Assembly (NCBI GenBank): GCA_004558035.1
Contig: SFEJ01000009.1
Location: 1 to 62,506 of the forward strand
Direction: 5' to 3'
DNA from: Opitutia bacterium
GTDB taxonomy: Bacteria > Verrucomicrobiota > Verrucomicrobiae > Opitutales > UBA953
Length of the DNA: 62,506 bases
In this document: positions 9,547 through 19,571 of the stretch, piece by piece
How the letters are laid out: the number at the start of each line of letters is the position of its first letter
Position numbering within the stretch: position 1 is the stretch's first letter
Notes under the pieces: model-generated
Databases searched by the model: none
What the model saw: the letters and a program-made list of their open reading frames with translations, nothing else
Told to the model about the DNA's origin: nothing
Position numbers and translations under genes: made by a program

Positions 9547-10860
9547 ATGGACCGCGAATCCCCGCAATCGTCTTCGCCCGGCGGCGCGTTCCGCTGGGCG
9601 ATTTACGATTTGGGGCACACCGGCTACACGATGATCGTGATGGCGGTGCTGTTCCCGATTCTCTTCCAGAATTTTTGGGCGGGAACGCTTCCCGAGCACC
9701 TGAAGACGTCGCGCTACGGGCTGACGCTCGGCGTCGCGAGCGTCGGCGTCGCGCTGTTTTCGCCGCTGCTGGCGGCGGTCGCGCAGTCCGGCGGCCTGCG
9801 CATGAAGCTCTTCCGCGCGCTCTGCGGGCTCGGCATCGTCGGCACGGCGGCGCTCAGCTTCGTCGGGCAAGGCAGTTGGCGGCTCGCGTCCGCGGTCTAC
9901 GTCGTCTCCGCGATCGGTTTTTTCGGCGCGAATCTCTTTTACGACTCGCTGCTGCTCGACGTGACGACGGAGAAGACGCGGCACGCCGTCAGCGGCGTCG
10001 CGTTTTCCGTGGGCTACGTCGGCGGCGTGCTGCTGCTCGCGCTGATCGCGCTCTGGACGCAGAACTGGGAGCTGCTCGGCTTCGCGGAAGCGCCGGACCC
10101 GCGCGGGCTCTTCGTCGTCGGCGCGCTGTGGTGGCTGGCGTTCGGGCTGCCGCTGCTTTTGCGGCGGGAACGCGCGAAGACGGGAACGGGCTTCGACGCG
10201 CGCGCCGCCTTCCGCGCGCTGAGAGAGACCTGCGCCGCGTTCCTGCGGGAACGCCGCGTGCGCTGGTTCATGCTCGCGTATTTCTGCTACATCGACGGCG
10301 TGCACACGATCATCACGAGCGCCGTGCGCTACGGGAACGCGCTGGGATTCTCGCGCGACGCCCTCTTCCTCGCGCTCTTCATCGTGCAGATCTTCGGCGT
10401 TCCCTGCGCCCTGCTCTTCGGCGTGCTCGGCAAGCGCTTCGGCGCGCGCCCGGTGCTCTTCGCCGCGCTCGCGATCTACGTCGGCGTCGCGTTCTACGGG
10501 GCGCTGATGCCGACGGAACCGCTCGCGCTCTGCGGCTTCGCGGTTTCGCCGATGTTTCTGCTCGCCGCGCTCATCGGCATGGTGCAGGGCGGCGTCCAGG
10601 CGCTCTCGCGCTCCTATTTCGCGACGATCGTTCCCGCCGGGCGCGAAGTCTCCTTCTTCGGCTTCTACAGCATGATCGGGCGCTGCTCGACGATTCTCGG
10701 ACCGTTCCTGCTGAGCGCGATCGCGCTCGCGCTGCACCGCGAGGACACGCCGCTTTTCTCCACGCGCGCGGGCATCGCGGGCATCTCCCTGCTCTTCCTC
10801 GCCGGTGCGGCGTTTCTCGCGCTCGCGGGAAGCCGCCCGACGCGACGGGCTCCGGAGTGA
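9547..10860 (+). CDS. MFS transporter, UMF1/Atg22-like
   Basis: The 437-aa protein has about 12 hydrophobic segments. The N-terminal WAIYDLGHTGYTMIVMAVLFP resembles the WxxYDxxNSAY start of the UMF1 family. Middle and late segments (YFCYIDGVHTIITSAVRYG, GMVQGGVQALSRSYFATIVP) match the second half of UMF1 proteins. The substrate is unknown. It follows pyrD within 13 bp, so co-transcription is likely. A bidirectional terminator ends the transcript. Confidence 0.85.
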   Translation: MDRESPQSSSPGGAFRWAIYDLGHTGYTMIVMAVLFPILFQNFWAGTLPEHLKTSRYGLTLGVASVGVALFSPLLAAVAQSGGLRMKLFRALCGLGIVGTAALSFVGQGSWRLASAVYVVSAIGFFGANLFYDSLLLDVTTEKTRHAVSGVAFSVGYVGGVLLLALIALWTQNWELLGFAEAPDPRGLFVVGALWWLAFGLPLLLRRERAKTGTGFDARAAFRALRETCAAFLRERRVRWFMLAYFCYIDGVHTIITSAVRYGNALGFSRDALFLALFIVQIFGVPCALLFGVLGKRFGARPVLFAALAIYVGVAFYGALMPTEPLALCGFAVSPMFLLAALIGMVQGGVQALSRSYFATIVPAGREVSFFGFYSMIGRCSTILGPFLLSAIALALHREDTPLFSTRAGIAGISLLFLAGAAFLALAGSRPTRRAPE

Positions 10861-10902
10861 TCGCCGTTTCAGCGCCTCGACCTTTCAGACTCGTCGCCTC
10901 AC

Positions 10903-10947
10903 AAAAAAACGCGTTCCCGCCGATTTCGACGGGAACGCGTTTTTTCG
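10903..10947. terminator. Bidirectional terminator built from an inverted pair of CGTTCCCG words
   Basis: AAAAACGCGTTCCCG and CGGGAACGCGTTTTTT flank a short loop between the convergent MFS and fabD genes. The stem is the over-represented window-wide 8-mer and its complement. A- and T-runs on both sides suit termination in both directions. Confidence 0.85.
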
Positions 10948-10963
10948 CGCGGACGGAAGCCGC

Positions 10964-11869
10964 TTACGCCGGGATTTCCGCGAACTCGGAAATCGCCGTT
11001 CCCGCGACTTCGGGAGCGATCTTCTTGACCATGCCCGTGAGGATGCCGCCCGGACCGCATTCCAGCGTTTCCGTGACGCCGAGCGCGACGGCGCCGCGCA
11101 CGCAGTCTTCCCAAAGCACGGAGGAGACGACCTGCTTCGCGAGCGCTTCGCGCATCGCCGCGGGATCGTCGATGAGCTCGCCCGTCGTGTTCGTGAACAC
11201 CGGAATTTCCGGCTTCCTGAACTCGACCTCGGCGAGGAACTTCGCGAAGTCCGCGCGCGCCGGCTCCATCAGGCGGGAGTGATACGCGCCCGCGACGACG
11301 AGCGGAATCGCGCGCTTGAACTGCTTCGTCTCGGCGTTCTTCGCGACGGCCGCGGCGATCTTGTCCGCGTCGCCGGAAATGACGATCTGCCCCGGCGTGT
11401 TGAAGTTCGCCGCGTCGACGTCGAATTCCCTGCAGAACGCGAGCACGTCTTCGCGGGAGCCGCCGATGATCGCCGCCATGCCGCCCTTGGTCTTGTCGCA
11501 GGCTTCCTGCATGAGGCGGCCGCGTTCGGCGACGACCTTCAGCCCCGTCTCGAAATCCCACACTCCGGCGACCGCGTAGGCGGTGAGCTCGCCGATGCTG
11601 AGCCCGAGCACGCACTTGAGGTCGGCAAGCTTGCCCTGCTCCTTCAGAATCTGCGCGATGACGTAGCCCTGCGTGAAAAGCGCCGGCTGGCAGACGCGCG
11701 TTTCCGTCAGCGTCTCCTGCGGTCCCTCGAAGCAGACCTGCTTCAGGTCGAACGGAAGCACGGCGTTCGCGCGGTCGTAGAGGTCGCGCGCGATCGCGGA
11801 ATTTTCGTAAAGCGATTTGCCCATACCGACTTTCTGGGCGCCTTGTCCGGAGAACAGTAATGCTTTCAT
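10964..11869 (-). CDS. fabD: Malonyl-CoA:ACP transacylase
   Basis: The 301-aa protein starts with LFSGQGAQKVGMGKSL and carries the acyltransferase nucleophile elbow GLSIGELTAYA (about residue 90). The partner His lies in the VVAGAYHSRLM region. It loads malonyl groups onto ACP for fatty acid elongation. No other fab genes flank it. Confidence 0.96.
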   Translation of the reverse strand: MKALLFSGQGAQKVGMGKSLYENSAIARDLYDRANAVLPFDLKQVCFEGPQETLTETRVCQPALFTQGYVIAQILKEQGKLADLKCVLGLSIGELTAYAVAGVWDFETGLKVVAERGRLMQEACDKTKGGMAAIIGGSREDVLAFCREFDVDAANFNTPGQIVISGDADKIAAAVAKNAETKQFKRAIPLVVAGAYHSRLMEPARADFAKFLAEVEFRKPEIPVFTNTTGELIDDPAAMREALAKQVVSSVLWEDCVRGAVALGVTETLECGPGGILTGMVKKIAPEVAGTAISEFAEIPA

Positions 11870-11902
11870 GAATTCTTTTTAGGTTGAAGGTTGAACCCGC
11901 GA

Positions 11903-13972
11903 TTATCCCGTTTTCCCGTCCCCGCGTAAAGCGCAAAGCGGCCTGCAGCGGTCGAGCTTCCGCGTCATCAGCGAGGCGGAGTTGAGCACGACGAGCAGCG
12001 AAGAGGCGTTGTGGACGACCGCGCCACTCACGGGATCGAGCACGCCGAAGGCGCTGAGCGCGACCGCGGAGACGTTCACGCAGATCGAAAACGCAAAATT
12101 CGCGTGAATCGTGCGCAGCACCGTGCGGGAAAAGCGGATCAGCGCGGGAACGAGCTCGACGCGGTCGTTGAGCAGCGCGATCTCCGCCGTCTCCACGGCG
12201 AGCTCCGAACCGAGCGCGCCCATGGCGATCGAGCTGTCCGCCGACGCGAGCGCGGGAGCGTCGTTCACGCCGTCTCCGACCATCAGTACGGAACGCGCGC
12301 CGCGTTCCCGCAGCCCGCGGATCGCCGCCGCCTTGTCTTCGGGCAGGCATTCGGAAATCGCCTCGTCCGCGCCGACGCTTTCGGCGACGCGCGCCGCCGC
12401 CTCGCGGTTGTCGCCCGTGAGCACGATCGTGCGGACGCCGGCGGCCTTCAGCTCGCGCACGAGCTCGGGAGCGCCTTCGCGCAGCGTGTCCGAAAGCGCG
12501 ACGAAGCCCGCGAAGGCGCCGTTCGCCGTCAGCGCGACGAGCGTTTCGCCGCGCGCGGCACGGGCGTCGGCGAACGCCTCGGCTTCGGGCGGAATCCGCG
12601 TGTCCGCGGCGGCGGCGCGGCGGGAACGCACGCTCACGCGCGCGCCTTCGACTACGCATTCGATGCCGACGCCGTTGCGCGTGCGCGCCTCCGTCGCCTC
12701 GGGCAGCGGCGCGTTCCCGCAGGCGGCGACGAGCGCCCGCGCGATCGGGTGCGCGGAATGCCTTTCCGCCGCGCCGCAGAGCGCGAGCACGCGCGCCTCG
12801 GAAAATCCCGCCGCCGCGAAGACGCCCTCGACGCGCAGGCTCGAACGCGTGAGCGTTCCCGTCTTGTCGAAGACCGCCGTGTCCGTCGCGGCAAGCCGTT
12901 CGAGCGCGGCGCCGCTCTTCACGAGCACGCCCCGACGCGACGCGTTGCCGATGCCCGCGGCGATCGCCGTCGGCGTCGCGAGCGCGAACGCGCACGGGCA
13001 GAACACGACGAGAATCGTCACGCCGCGGACGATCGAGGCCTCGAAGCCCGCATCCAAAAGGAAAAACGCCGCCGCGAAGACGAGCACGGAAAAGACGAGC
13101 GCCGCGGGAACGATCTTCGACGCCCAGCGGTCGGCGACGTTCTGAATCGGCGCCTTCTTCGATTCCGCCTCTTCGACGAGCCGGACGAGGCGCGCGATCG
13201 CCGTGTCGCCCGTGCGCCTGGAGACGCGGACCCGCAGCGAGCCCGAAAGATTGCGCGTGCCCGCGAGCACGGAATCGCCGGGCAGCTTGTCCGCGGGAAC
13301 GCTCTCGCCCGTGAGGCTCGACTGATCGACGGCGCTTGAGCCGGAAATCACCTCGCCGTCCGCGGGAATCGTCTCGTCGGAACGCACCGCGACCACGTCT
13401 CCGACCGCGAGCTCCTCGACGGGAACGCTCTCCTCCGAACCGTCCGCGCGGACGCGCGCGGCGCGCTTCGGCGAGACCTTGAGCAGCGCCTCGACGCCGT
13501 CGCGCGTGCGGCGCAGCGTGCGCGCTTCGAGCCATTCGCCGAGCCCCATCAGAAACGCGATTTCTCCCGCGGCGAAAATGTAGCTTTCGTGCTCGTGCGT
13601 TCCCGCCTCGCCGGAGCACGTCGAAAAGATCTGGAGCGCGATCGAGGCGGCGATGCCCGAAGAAATCAGCAGCGACGAAGTGATCCGGCGCTCGCGGAAA
13701 AGCGCGTCCGCCGCCGCGCGCAGAATCGGCGCGCCGCAGAGCGCGACGGCGATCCACGCCGGATCCGCGAGCGGGAATCCCGGGAATCCGGGGAAAAAGC
13801 GCGCGACGCAGAAGCTCGCGACGAGGCTCGCGAAGGAAATCCAGAGCGCGAGCCGCTCCCGCGCTTCGCGGCGTTCCCGCGCGGCGTCGGCGCAGCCGCA
13901 GGCGGACGCGGCGGCGGCCTTGCGCGCCTCCGCGAGTTCACGTTCTCTTTTCTGGCAATGCGGACAGCTCAT
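11903..13972 (-). CDS. Heavy-metal translocating P1B-type ATPase
   Basis: The start MSCPHCQKRERE (ATG 13972) lies just after the CsoR-type operator. The 689-aa protein has N-terminal CPHC and CGC motifs rather than a full HMA domain, actuator motif TGES (SLTGESVPADK), and the ion-binding FCPCAFALATPTA in TM6 (about residue 327). It also has phosphorylation motif DKTGT (about 368) and hinge GDGVNDAPAL (about 562). The CPC motif fits Cu+/Ag+ or Zn/Cd-type pumps. Pairing with a CsoR whose Cys-His-Cys spacing is canonical favours copper export (inference). The C-terminal HNASSLLVVLNS segment is less typical of CopA, so specificity is not certain. Confidence 0.92.
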   Translation of the reverse strand: MSCPHCQKRERELAEARKAAAASACGCADAARERREARERLALWISFASLVASFCVARFFPGFPGFPLADPAWIAVALCGAPILRAAADALFRERRITSSLLISSGIAASIALQIFSTCSGEAGTHEHESYIFAAGEIAFLMGLGEWLEARTLRRTRDGVEALLKVSPKRAARVRADGSEESVPVEELAVGDVVAVRSDETIPADGEVISGSSAVDQSSLTGESVPADKLPGDSVLAGTRNLSGSLRVRVSRRTGDTAIARLVRLVEEAESKKAPIQNVADRWASKIVPAALVFSVLVFAAAFFLLDAGFEASIVRGVTILVVFCPCAFALATPTAIAAGIGNASRRGVLVKSGAALERLAATDTAVFDKTGTLTRSSLRVEGVFAAAGFSEARVLALCGAAERHSAHPIARALVAACGNAPLPEATEARTRNGVGIECVVEGARVSVRSRRAAAADTRIPPEAEAFADARAARGETLVALTANGAFAGFVALSDTLREGAPELVRELKAAGVRTIVLTGDNREAAARVAESVGADEAISECLPEDKAAAIRGLRERGARSVLMVGDGVNDAPALASADSSIAMGALGSELAVETAEIALLNDRVELVPALIRFSRTVLRTIHANFAFSICVNVSAVALSAFGVLDPVSGAVVHNASSLLVVLNSASLMTRKLDRCRPLCALRGDGKTG

Positions 13973-13993
13973 GAGTCTTCGGAATTTATAGGT

Positions 13994-14012
13994 TATAGGG
14001 CTATACCCTATA
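13994..14012. promoter_or_regulatory. CsoR-type operator dyad upstream of the P1B ATPase
   Basis: TATAGGG-CTATA-CCCTATA is a perfect 7-bp dyad with a 5-bp spacer, 22 bp upstream of the ATPase start. G/C tracts inside an AT-rich palindrome resemble sites reported for CsoR/RcnR-family repressors, and a csoR-like gene lies immediately upstream. The location implies separate control of the pump rather than simple readthrough from csoR. Confidence 0.65.
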
Positions 14013-14030
14013 ATTTCGAGAGGCAAGAAA

Positions 14031-14056
14031 ATTTCCGTTCCCGCGGGAACGGAAAT
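14031..14056. terminator. Perfect 26-bp palindrome containing CGTTCCCG-CGGGAACG, after csoR
   Basis: The two 13-bp halves are exact complements with no loop. It lies 25 bp downstream of the csoR stop, between csoR and the pump operator. There is no strong T-run, so termination is a guess; a protein-binding site is also possible. Confidence 0.45.
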
Positions 14057-14080
14057 CGAAGACGCGCGCAGACGCGGCGC

Positions 14081-14644
14081 TCAGCCGATTTTGCGGAGGT
14101 GCTCGACGATGTCGTCGAGCATGCGTTCGTCGCGGTTCCGCAGCGCCTCCGCGGCGCATTCCTTCAGGTGCCGGGAAAGCACGGCGGCCCAGACGCCGCG
14201 CAGCCCGCCGCCGACGGCGGAGATGAGGCGCAGCGTCTTCATGCAGGGCTCGCCGTCTTCGACCATGCGTTCGACGCCGCGCATCTGGCCGATCAGGCGG
14301 CGCAGACGGTTGAGCAGTCTGCGGCGCTCCTCTTCGTCGCAGCCGCCCCCGCAGCGGCGTTCGGCCTCGTCGCCGTCCACGGGAACGCTCGGGAACGTGC
14401 CGAACGGCGTTCCCGCCGCGTCGATCTCGACGGAGACCGGTTCGTCCGCGGGAGCCGCGGGCGCGGAGGGGACCGCTTCGGAAGCGGGAACGGAAAAGGC
14501 TTCCGCGACGGGAACGCCGGCGGGCGGCTCATGAGTTTCGCTGCCGAGAAAAGGCGCGGCAGGAACGACGTTTTCGGCGTCCGGATTTTCCGGAAGCGGC
14601 GCATTTTCGGAAACGTCTTTTTGCGGGGCGGATTCGTTTTCCAT
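14081..14644 (-). CDS. csoR: CsoR-family metal-sensing repressor with acidic N-terminal extension
   Basis: Residues 107-187 form the all-helical CsoR domain: LLNRLRRLIGQMRGVERMV, then Cys134, His159 and Cys163. The 25- and 4-residue spacings match the Cys36-His61-Cys65 Cu(I) site of the founding member (established knowledge). The first ~105 residues are a low-complexity Pro/Glu/Ala-rich acidic extension not usual in this roughly 90-aa family. It ends CGGGCDEEERR, giving extra cysteines just before the domain. It probably represses the downstream ATPase through the dyad at 13,994-14,012. Confidence 0.87.
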   Translation of the reverse strand: MENESAPQKDVSENAPLPENPDAENVVPAAPFLGSETHEPPAGVPVAEAFSVPASEAVPSAPAAPADEPVSVEIDAAGTPFGTFPSVPVDGDEAERRCGGGCDEEERRRLLNRLRRLIGQMRGVERMVEDGEPCMKTLRLISAVGGGLRGVWAAVLSRHLKECAAEALRNRDERMLDDIVEHLRKIG

Positions 14645-14704
14645 GGTGAGACGAAATTATTTCATCGCCGAGGAATTGCAACACGGAAAGAGAGGGGCGA
14701 GGGG

Positions 14705-14852
14705 AAGGTGATGGAGGTGATGGAGGTTATGAGGTTATGAAGGTTATGAAGTTGATTGCGCTCGGCTTCGCCGAAAGTATTTTTGAAAAACTCTTTCGCG
14801 GAGCGAAACGCAAAGAACCTCCATAACTTCATAACTCCATCACTTCATCACC
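14705..14852. repeat. Dispersed palindromic element, copy 3
   Basis: Nonamers of GAGGTTATG/GAAGGTTATG type form the left arm. The GCGCTCGGCTTCGCCGAAAG core and a CATAACTTC-type right arm follow. It lies between csoR and the DEAD-box gene and fills most of that gap. Confidence 0.85.
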
Positions 14853-14929
14853 TTCCGCCTTCCCGCGAAACGCCGCCCGCGCGCTTGCCAAGCGGCGCGG
14901 CGAAGCGTATGATGCGCAAAATTTTTTCT

Positions 14930-16117
<1,188 letters not shown>

Positions 16118-16173
16118 CGCGTTCCCGCCGCGCGCGGGCGCACTTTTCCGTTCAATCCAAGCCTTTTTACGCG

Positions 16174-17271
16174 ATGTCCGTTTTTTCCTCCGTCAACGTC
16201 GAACTCGGCGAGCGCGCCTACCCGATCCGCATCGGCGCCGATCTGGGCGGCGAGCTCGCGGCGTTTCTGCAGCGCTACGCCGACGCAAGCCGCCCGGTCG
16301 CCGTCGTGACCTGCCCGGCGCTCCCGCGCGCGCATCCGGAGCTTTTCCGCAGGCTCGCGCCGCTCGCGCGCGTCGTCGTCGAGACCTCGACGGACGGCGA
16401 GACGGCGAAGACGGCGGACGAGCTTTTCCGCGTCTGGGAAACGCTCGCGCGGGAACGCGTGGACCGCTCGGGCGTCGTCGTCGCGGTCGGCGGCGGCGTC
16501 GTCGGCGATCTGGCGGGCTTCGCGGCGGCGTCCTTTCTGCGCGGAATCGATTTCGTGCAGGTGCCGACGACGCTTCTCTCGATGGTGGACAGCTCCGTCG
16601 GTGGGAAGACGGGCATCAATCTTTCGGCGGGGAAAAATCTCGTCGGCGCGTTCTACCAGCCGCGCGCGGTCTTCGCGGACATGGCGCTGCTCGCGACGCT
16701 CCCGCCGCGCGAATTCGCCGCGGGCATGGCGGAAGTCGTCAAATACGGTCTGCTCGGCGACGCGGCGCTTTTCGCGGAGCTGGAACGCGCGGGAACGCTC
16801 GCGTGGAATTCTTCGAAGCTGCCGGGCGTCGTGCGCCGCTGCTGCGAAATCAAGGCGCGCGTCGTCGCTTCCGACGAACGCGAAACCGCGGCGGAAAACG
16901 GCCGCGCGCTGCTGAACCTGGGGCACACTTTCGGGCACGCCGTCGAAAAAGTCGCCGGCTACGGCGAATACCTTCACGGCGAAGCGGTCGCTATCGGACT
17001 CGTCGCCGCCGCGCTGCTTTCCGAAGAGCTCGGCGTCGCCGCCGCGGGAACGCTCGTCCCGCGCACGCGCGCGCTGCTCGAAGCGAACGCGCTGCCGACG
17101 CGGCTGCGCGCGCCGCTGCCGCTCGACGCGCTGACGCGCGCGATGACGTCGGACAAGAAAGTGCGCGCGGGGCGGCTCCGCTTCGTGCTCATGCACGCCG
17201 TCGGCGAGGCCTTCACGGCGGGCGACGTTCCCGCGGAGCTCGTCGAAGCCGTCTGGCGCAAGCTGCTCTGA
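16174..17271 (+). CDS. aroB: 3-dehydroquinate synthase
   Basis: The 365-aa length is typical. NAD-binding GGGVVGDLAGFAAASFLRG, the VPTTLLSMVDSSVGGKTGI signature, the zinc-ligand region NLGHTFGHAVE and the YLHGEAVAIG motif are present. It converts DAHP to 3-dehydroquinate in the shikimate pathway. No other aro gene is adjacent; grpE begins 71 bp downstream. Confidence 0.97.
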   Translation: MSVFSSVNVELGERAYPIRIGADLGGELAAFLQRYADASRPVAVVTCPALPRAHPELFRRLAPLARVVVETSTDGETAKTADELFRVWETLARERVDRSGVVVAVGGGVVGDLAGFAAASFLRGIDFVQVPTTLLSMVDSSVGGKTGINLSAGKNLVGAFYQPRAVFADMALLATLPPREFAAGMAEVVKYGLLGDAALFAELERAGTLAWNSSKLPGVVRRCCEIKARVVASDERETAAENGRALLNLGHTFGHAVEKVAGYGEYLHGEAVAIGLVAAALLSEELGVAAAGTLVPRTRALLEANALPTRLRAPLPLDALTRAMTSDKKVRAGRLRFVLMHAVGEAFTAGDVPAELVEAVWRKLL

Positions 17272-17342
17272 CGCGCCGCCGCGCGCCCGCGATCGGCGTT
17301 CCCGCCGCGCTTGGCATTTTTTATGCACGGGAGAATTTCATC

Positions 17343-18179
17343 ATGACACATCATAAGCACGAGAACACCGCTCAGCCCTCCGCCGCGAAAAAACCGCATT
17401 TCCCGACGCCGCCGTGGGAGAAGAACACGCATCCCAAAGCGCCCGAGTCGGACGCGACCGTTCCCGTCTCGCCGGAAGAAACCGACGAACAGGCGAATCC
17501 CGCCGAGTGCGAGGAGCCCGTCGTCGCGGACACGCCCGAGGAAGCCGCCGCCGCGGAAAGCGCCGCGGAGCCGGAGGTCGCTCCCGAGCCGGAAGCCGCG
17601 GCGCCCGCCGAGGAAGAGCCCTCTCCCGCTCCCGAGGAAGAGAAAAAGTCCGCCGAAAAGAACGCCGGGAACGGCATCAGCTACACCGACGTCGGCGCCG
17701 CGTTTCTCAAGGTTCAGGCGGAAAACACGAAGCTGAAGGCGGAGCTCGAACGCGCCAAGGACGCCTACGCGCGCGCCGTCGCCGATTTCGACAACTACCG
17801 CCGCCGCACCAACGAGGAAAAGCCCAAGACCGCCAACTACGCCAAGGGCGAGCTCGCGAAGGACATTTTCCCCGTGCTCGACAATTTCAGACTCGGCATC
17901 GAGGCCGCGGAAAAACAGCATCCCGAAGCGAAAAGCATCACCGAAGGCTTCGCGATGATCGCCGCGCAGCTCAAGAACGCGCTCGCGAGCCACAACGTCG
18001 TCGAGATCAATCCCGTCGGTCGGCCTTTCGATCCGAACGAGCACGAATCGCTCACGAGCCAGCCGTCGGCGGACGTTCCCGAGGATCACGTGATTTTCGT
18101 GCACCGCGTCGGCTACAAGATCGGCGACCGTCTGCTGCGCCCCGCGAGCGTCGTCATCTCCGCGGGTCCGGCGGCGTGA
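17343..18179 (+). CDS. grpE: GrpE nucleotide exchange factor with long acidic N-terminus
   Basis: The ATG at 17343 follows GGGAGAATTTCATC. Residues 1-110 are a Pro/Glu/Ala-rich disordered extension. From about residue 115 a coiled coil (FLKVQAENTKLKAELERAKD) and YARAVADFDNYRRRTNEEK mark the GrpE dimer helix. The beta domain ends in NPVGRPFDPNEHESLT and GYKIGDRLLRPASVVIS. GrpE releases ADP from DnaK. dnaJ follows, but dnaK is not in this window. Confidence 0.95.
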   Translation: MTHHKHENTAQPSAAKKPHFPTPPWEKNTHPKAPESDATVPVSPEETDEQANPAECEEPVVADTPEEAAAAESAAEPEVAPEPEAAAPAEEEPSPAPEEEKKSAEKNAGNGISYTDVGAAFLKVQAENTKLKAELERAKDAYARAVADFDNYRRRTNEEKPKTANYAKGELAKDIFPVLDNFRLGIEAAEKQHPEAKSITEGFAMIAAQLKNALASHNVVEINPVGRPFDPNEHESLTSQPSADVPEDHVIFVHRVGYKIGDRLLRPASVVISAGPAA

Positions 18180-18231
18180 ACGCGCGGACGCGGAGCGGTC
18201 GGCAACCGAAGATCCGGAAGCGGTTCGGAGC

Positions 18232-18253
18232 GTTTTTTCCCCGAGGAAAAAAC
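18232..18253 (+). promoter_or_regulatory. Perfect hairpin in the grpE-dnaJ spacer
   Basis: GTTTTTTCC and GGAAAAAAC pair perfectly around CCGA, 53 bp after the grpE stop and 86 bp before dnaJ. It could be a processing or attenuation structure separating grpE from dnaJ; it lacks a distal T-run. Confidence 0.4.
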
Positions 18254-18338
18254 TTTCTGAAAACAAGTTTTCCGGTAATCTCCGGTCACCCGTCACCGGC
18301 TTCCGTCCACCATTCTTTCAGCCTTTAACCTTTCAAAA

Positions 18339-19484
18339 ATGTCCGAAGATTTTTACAAGCTGCTCGGCGTCGAGAAAACCGCGACCGCCGACGAAATCAA
18401 GAAAGCCTACCGCAAGCAGGCGATGAAGTACCACCCGGACCGCAATCCGGGCAACAAGGAGGCGGAGGAGATGTTCAAGAAAGTCTCCAACGCCTACGAG
18501 GTGCTTTCCGACCCGCAGAAACGCGCGACCTACGACCAGTACGGCCCCGCCGCGTTCGAAAACGGCGGCATGGGAGGCATGGGCGGAATGGGCGGCGCGG
18601 GATTCCGCGACGCGAGCGACGTGTTCCGCGAATTTTTCGGCGGCATGGGCGGCGGAGGCGGCATCTTCGAGAGCTTCTTCGGCGGCGGCGCGGGAGCGGA
18701 CGAAGAGGACAACCGCGGGAACGACCTGCGCTTCGACCTCGAAATCACGCTCGAGGAAGCCGCGCGCGGCGTCGAAAAGACGATCAAATACAAGCGCCAC
18801 ACCCATTGTTCCGCCTGCAAGGGAACGGGCGCCGAACCCGGCACGAGCCGCAAGACCTGCCCGACCTGCAAGGGGCGCGGCCAGGTCATCCGCCGCTCCG
18901 GATTCTTCCAGATGCAGCAGCCCTGCCCGACCTGCCGCGGCACGGGCAAAGTCATCGAAAAGCCCTGCGCGAAATGCAACGGCTCGGGGCTCGAAGTCGA
19001 GGCGCGCACGCTCGTCAAGCGCATCCCGCCGGGCGTCGCCACGGGAACGCGTCTGCGCTCTTCCGGAGACGGCGAAGCCGGTCCGAACGGCGGCGAATAC
19101 GGCGACCTCTACCTCGTCATTCACGTCAAGGAGCACGAGCTCTTCGAGCGCGAGGGCGACAACCTTTTCTGCACGATTCCGATCAAGTTCACGCTCGCGG
19201 CGCTCGGCGGCACGCTCGCCGTCCCGACGCTCACGGGGCGCGCGGATTTGAAGATTCCCGCGGGAACGCAGAACGGCACGACTTTCCGGCTGCGCGGCAT
19301 GGGCATGCCCAATCTGCGCGGCGGCTCCAAGGGCGACGAATTCGTGCGCATCGAAATCGACGTGCCGAAGAATCTTTCCTCCGAGCAGAAGGAAAAGCTC
19401 CAGGCGTTCTCCGAATCCTGCGGCGACAAGGAAAAGCCGATCTCCGAATCTTGGATGGAGAAATTCAAGAATCTCTTCAAATAA
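18339..19484 (+). CDS. dnaJ: Chaperone DnaJ (type I Hsp40)
   Basis: The 381-aa protein has the J domain with YHPDRNPGN (HPD tripeptide near residue 33) and a Gly/Phe-Met-rich linker (repeated GGMG). Four zinc-finger repeats follow: CSACKGTG, CPTCKGRG, CPTCRGTG and CAKCNGSG. The C-terminal substrate-binding domains follow. It stimulates DnaK and follows grpE in the same direction. A strong terminator ends the transcript. Confidence 0.98.
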   Translation: MSEDFYKLLGVEKTATADEIKKAYRKQAMKYHPDRNPGNKEAEEMFKKVSNAYEVLSDPQKRATYDQYGPAAFENGGMGGMGGMGGAGFRDASDVFREFFGGMGGGGGIFESFFGGGAGADEEDNRGNDLRFDLEITLEEAARGVEKTIKYKRHTHCSACKGTGAEPGTSRKTCPTCKGRGQVIRRSGFFQMQQPCPTCRGTGKVIEKPCAKCNGSGLEVEARTLVKRIPPGVATGTRLRSSGDGEAGPNGGEYGDLYLVIHVKEHELFEREGDNLFCTIPIKFTLAALGGTLAVPTLTGRADLKIPAGTQNGTTFRLRGMGMPNLRGGSKGDEFVRIEIDVPKNLSSEQKEKLQAFSESCGDKEKPISESWMEKFKNLFK

Positions 19485-19506
19485 GCCCGCGGTTCCGACC
19501 GCGCCG

Positions 19507-19548
19507 AAACGTTCCCGCGAAGCCGTCGTTTCGCGGGAACGTTTTTTT
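19507..19548 (+). terminator. dnaJ terminator made of paired CGTTCCCG words
   Basis: The stem AAACGTTCCCGCGAA pairs with TTCGCGGGAACGTTT and is followed by a T-run. It lies 22 bp after the dnaJ stop and faces the convergent exonuclease gene. Confidence 0.85.
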
Positions 19549-19571
19549 CGCGGACCGCGGGAACGCTCCCG

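Noticed and set aside
13994..14012. Operator dyad read as a simple promoter palindrome
   Set aside because: The GGG/CCC core in an AT context beside csoR fits a metal-repressor site better.
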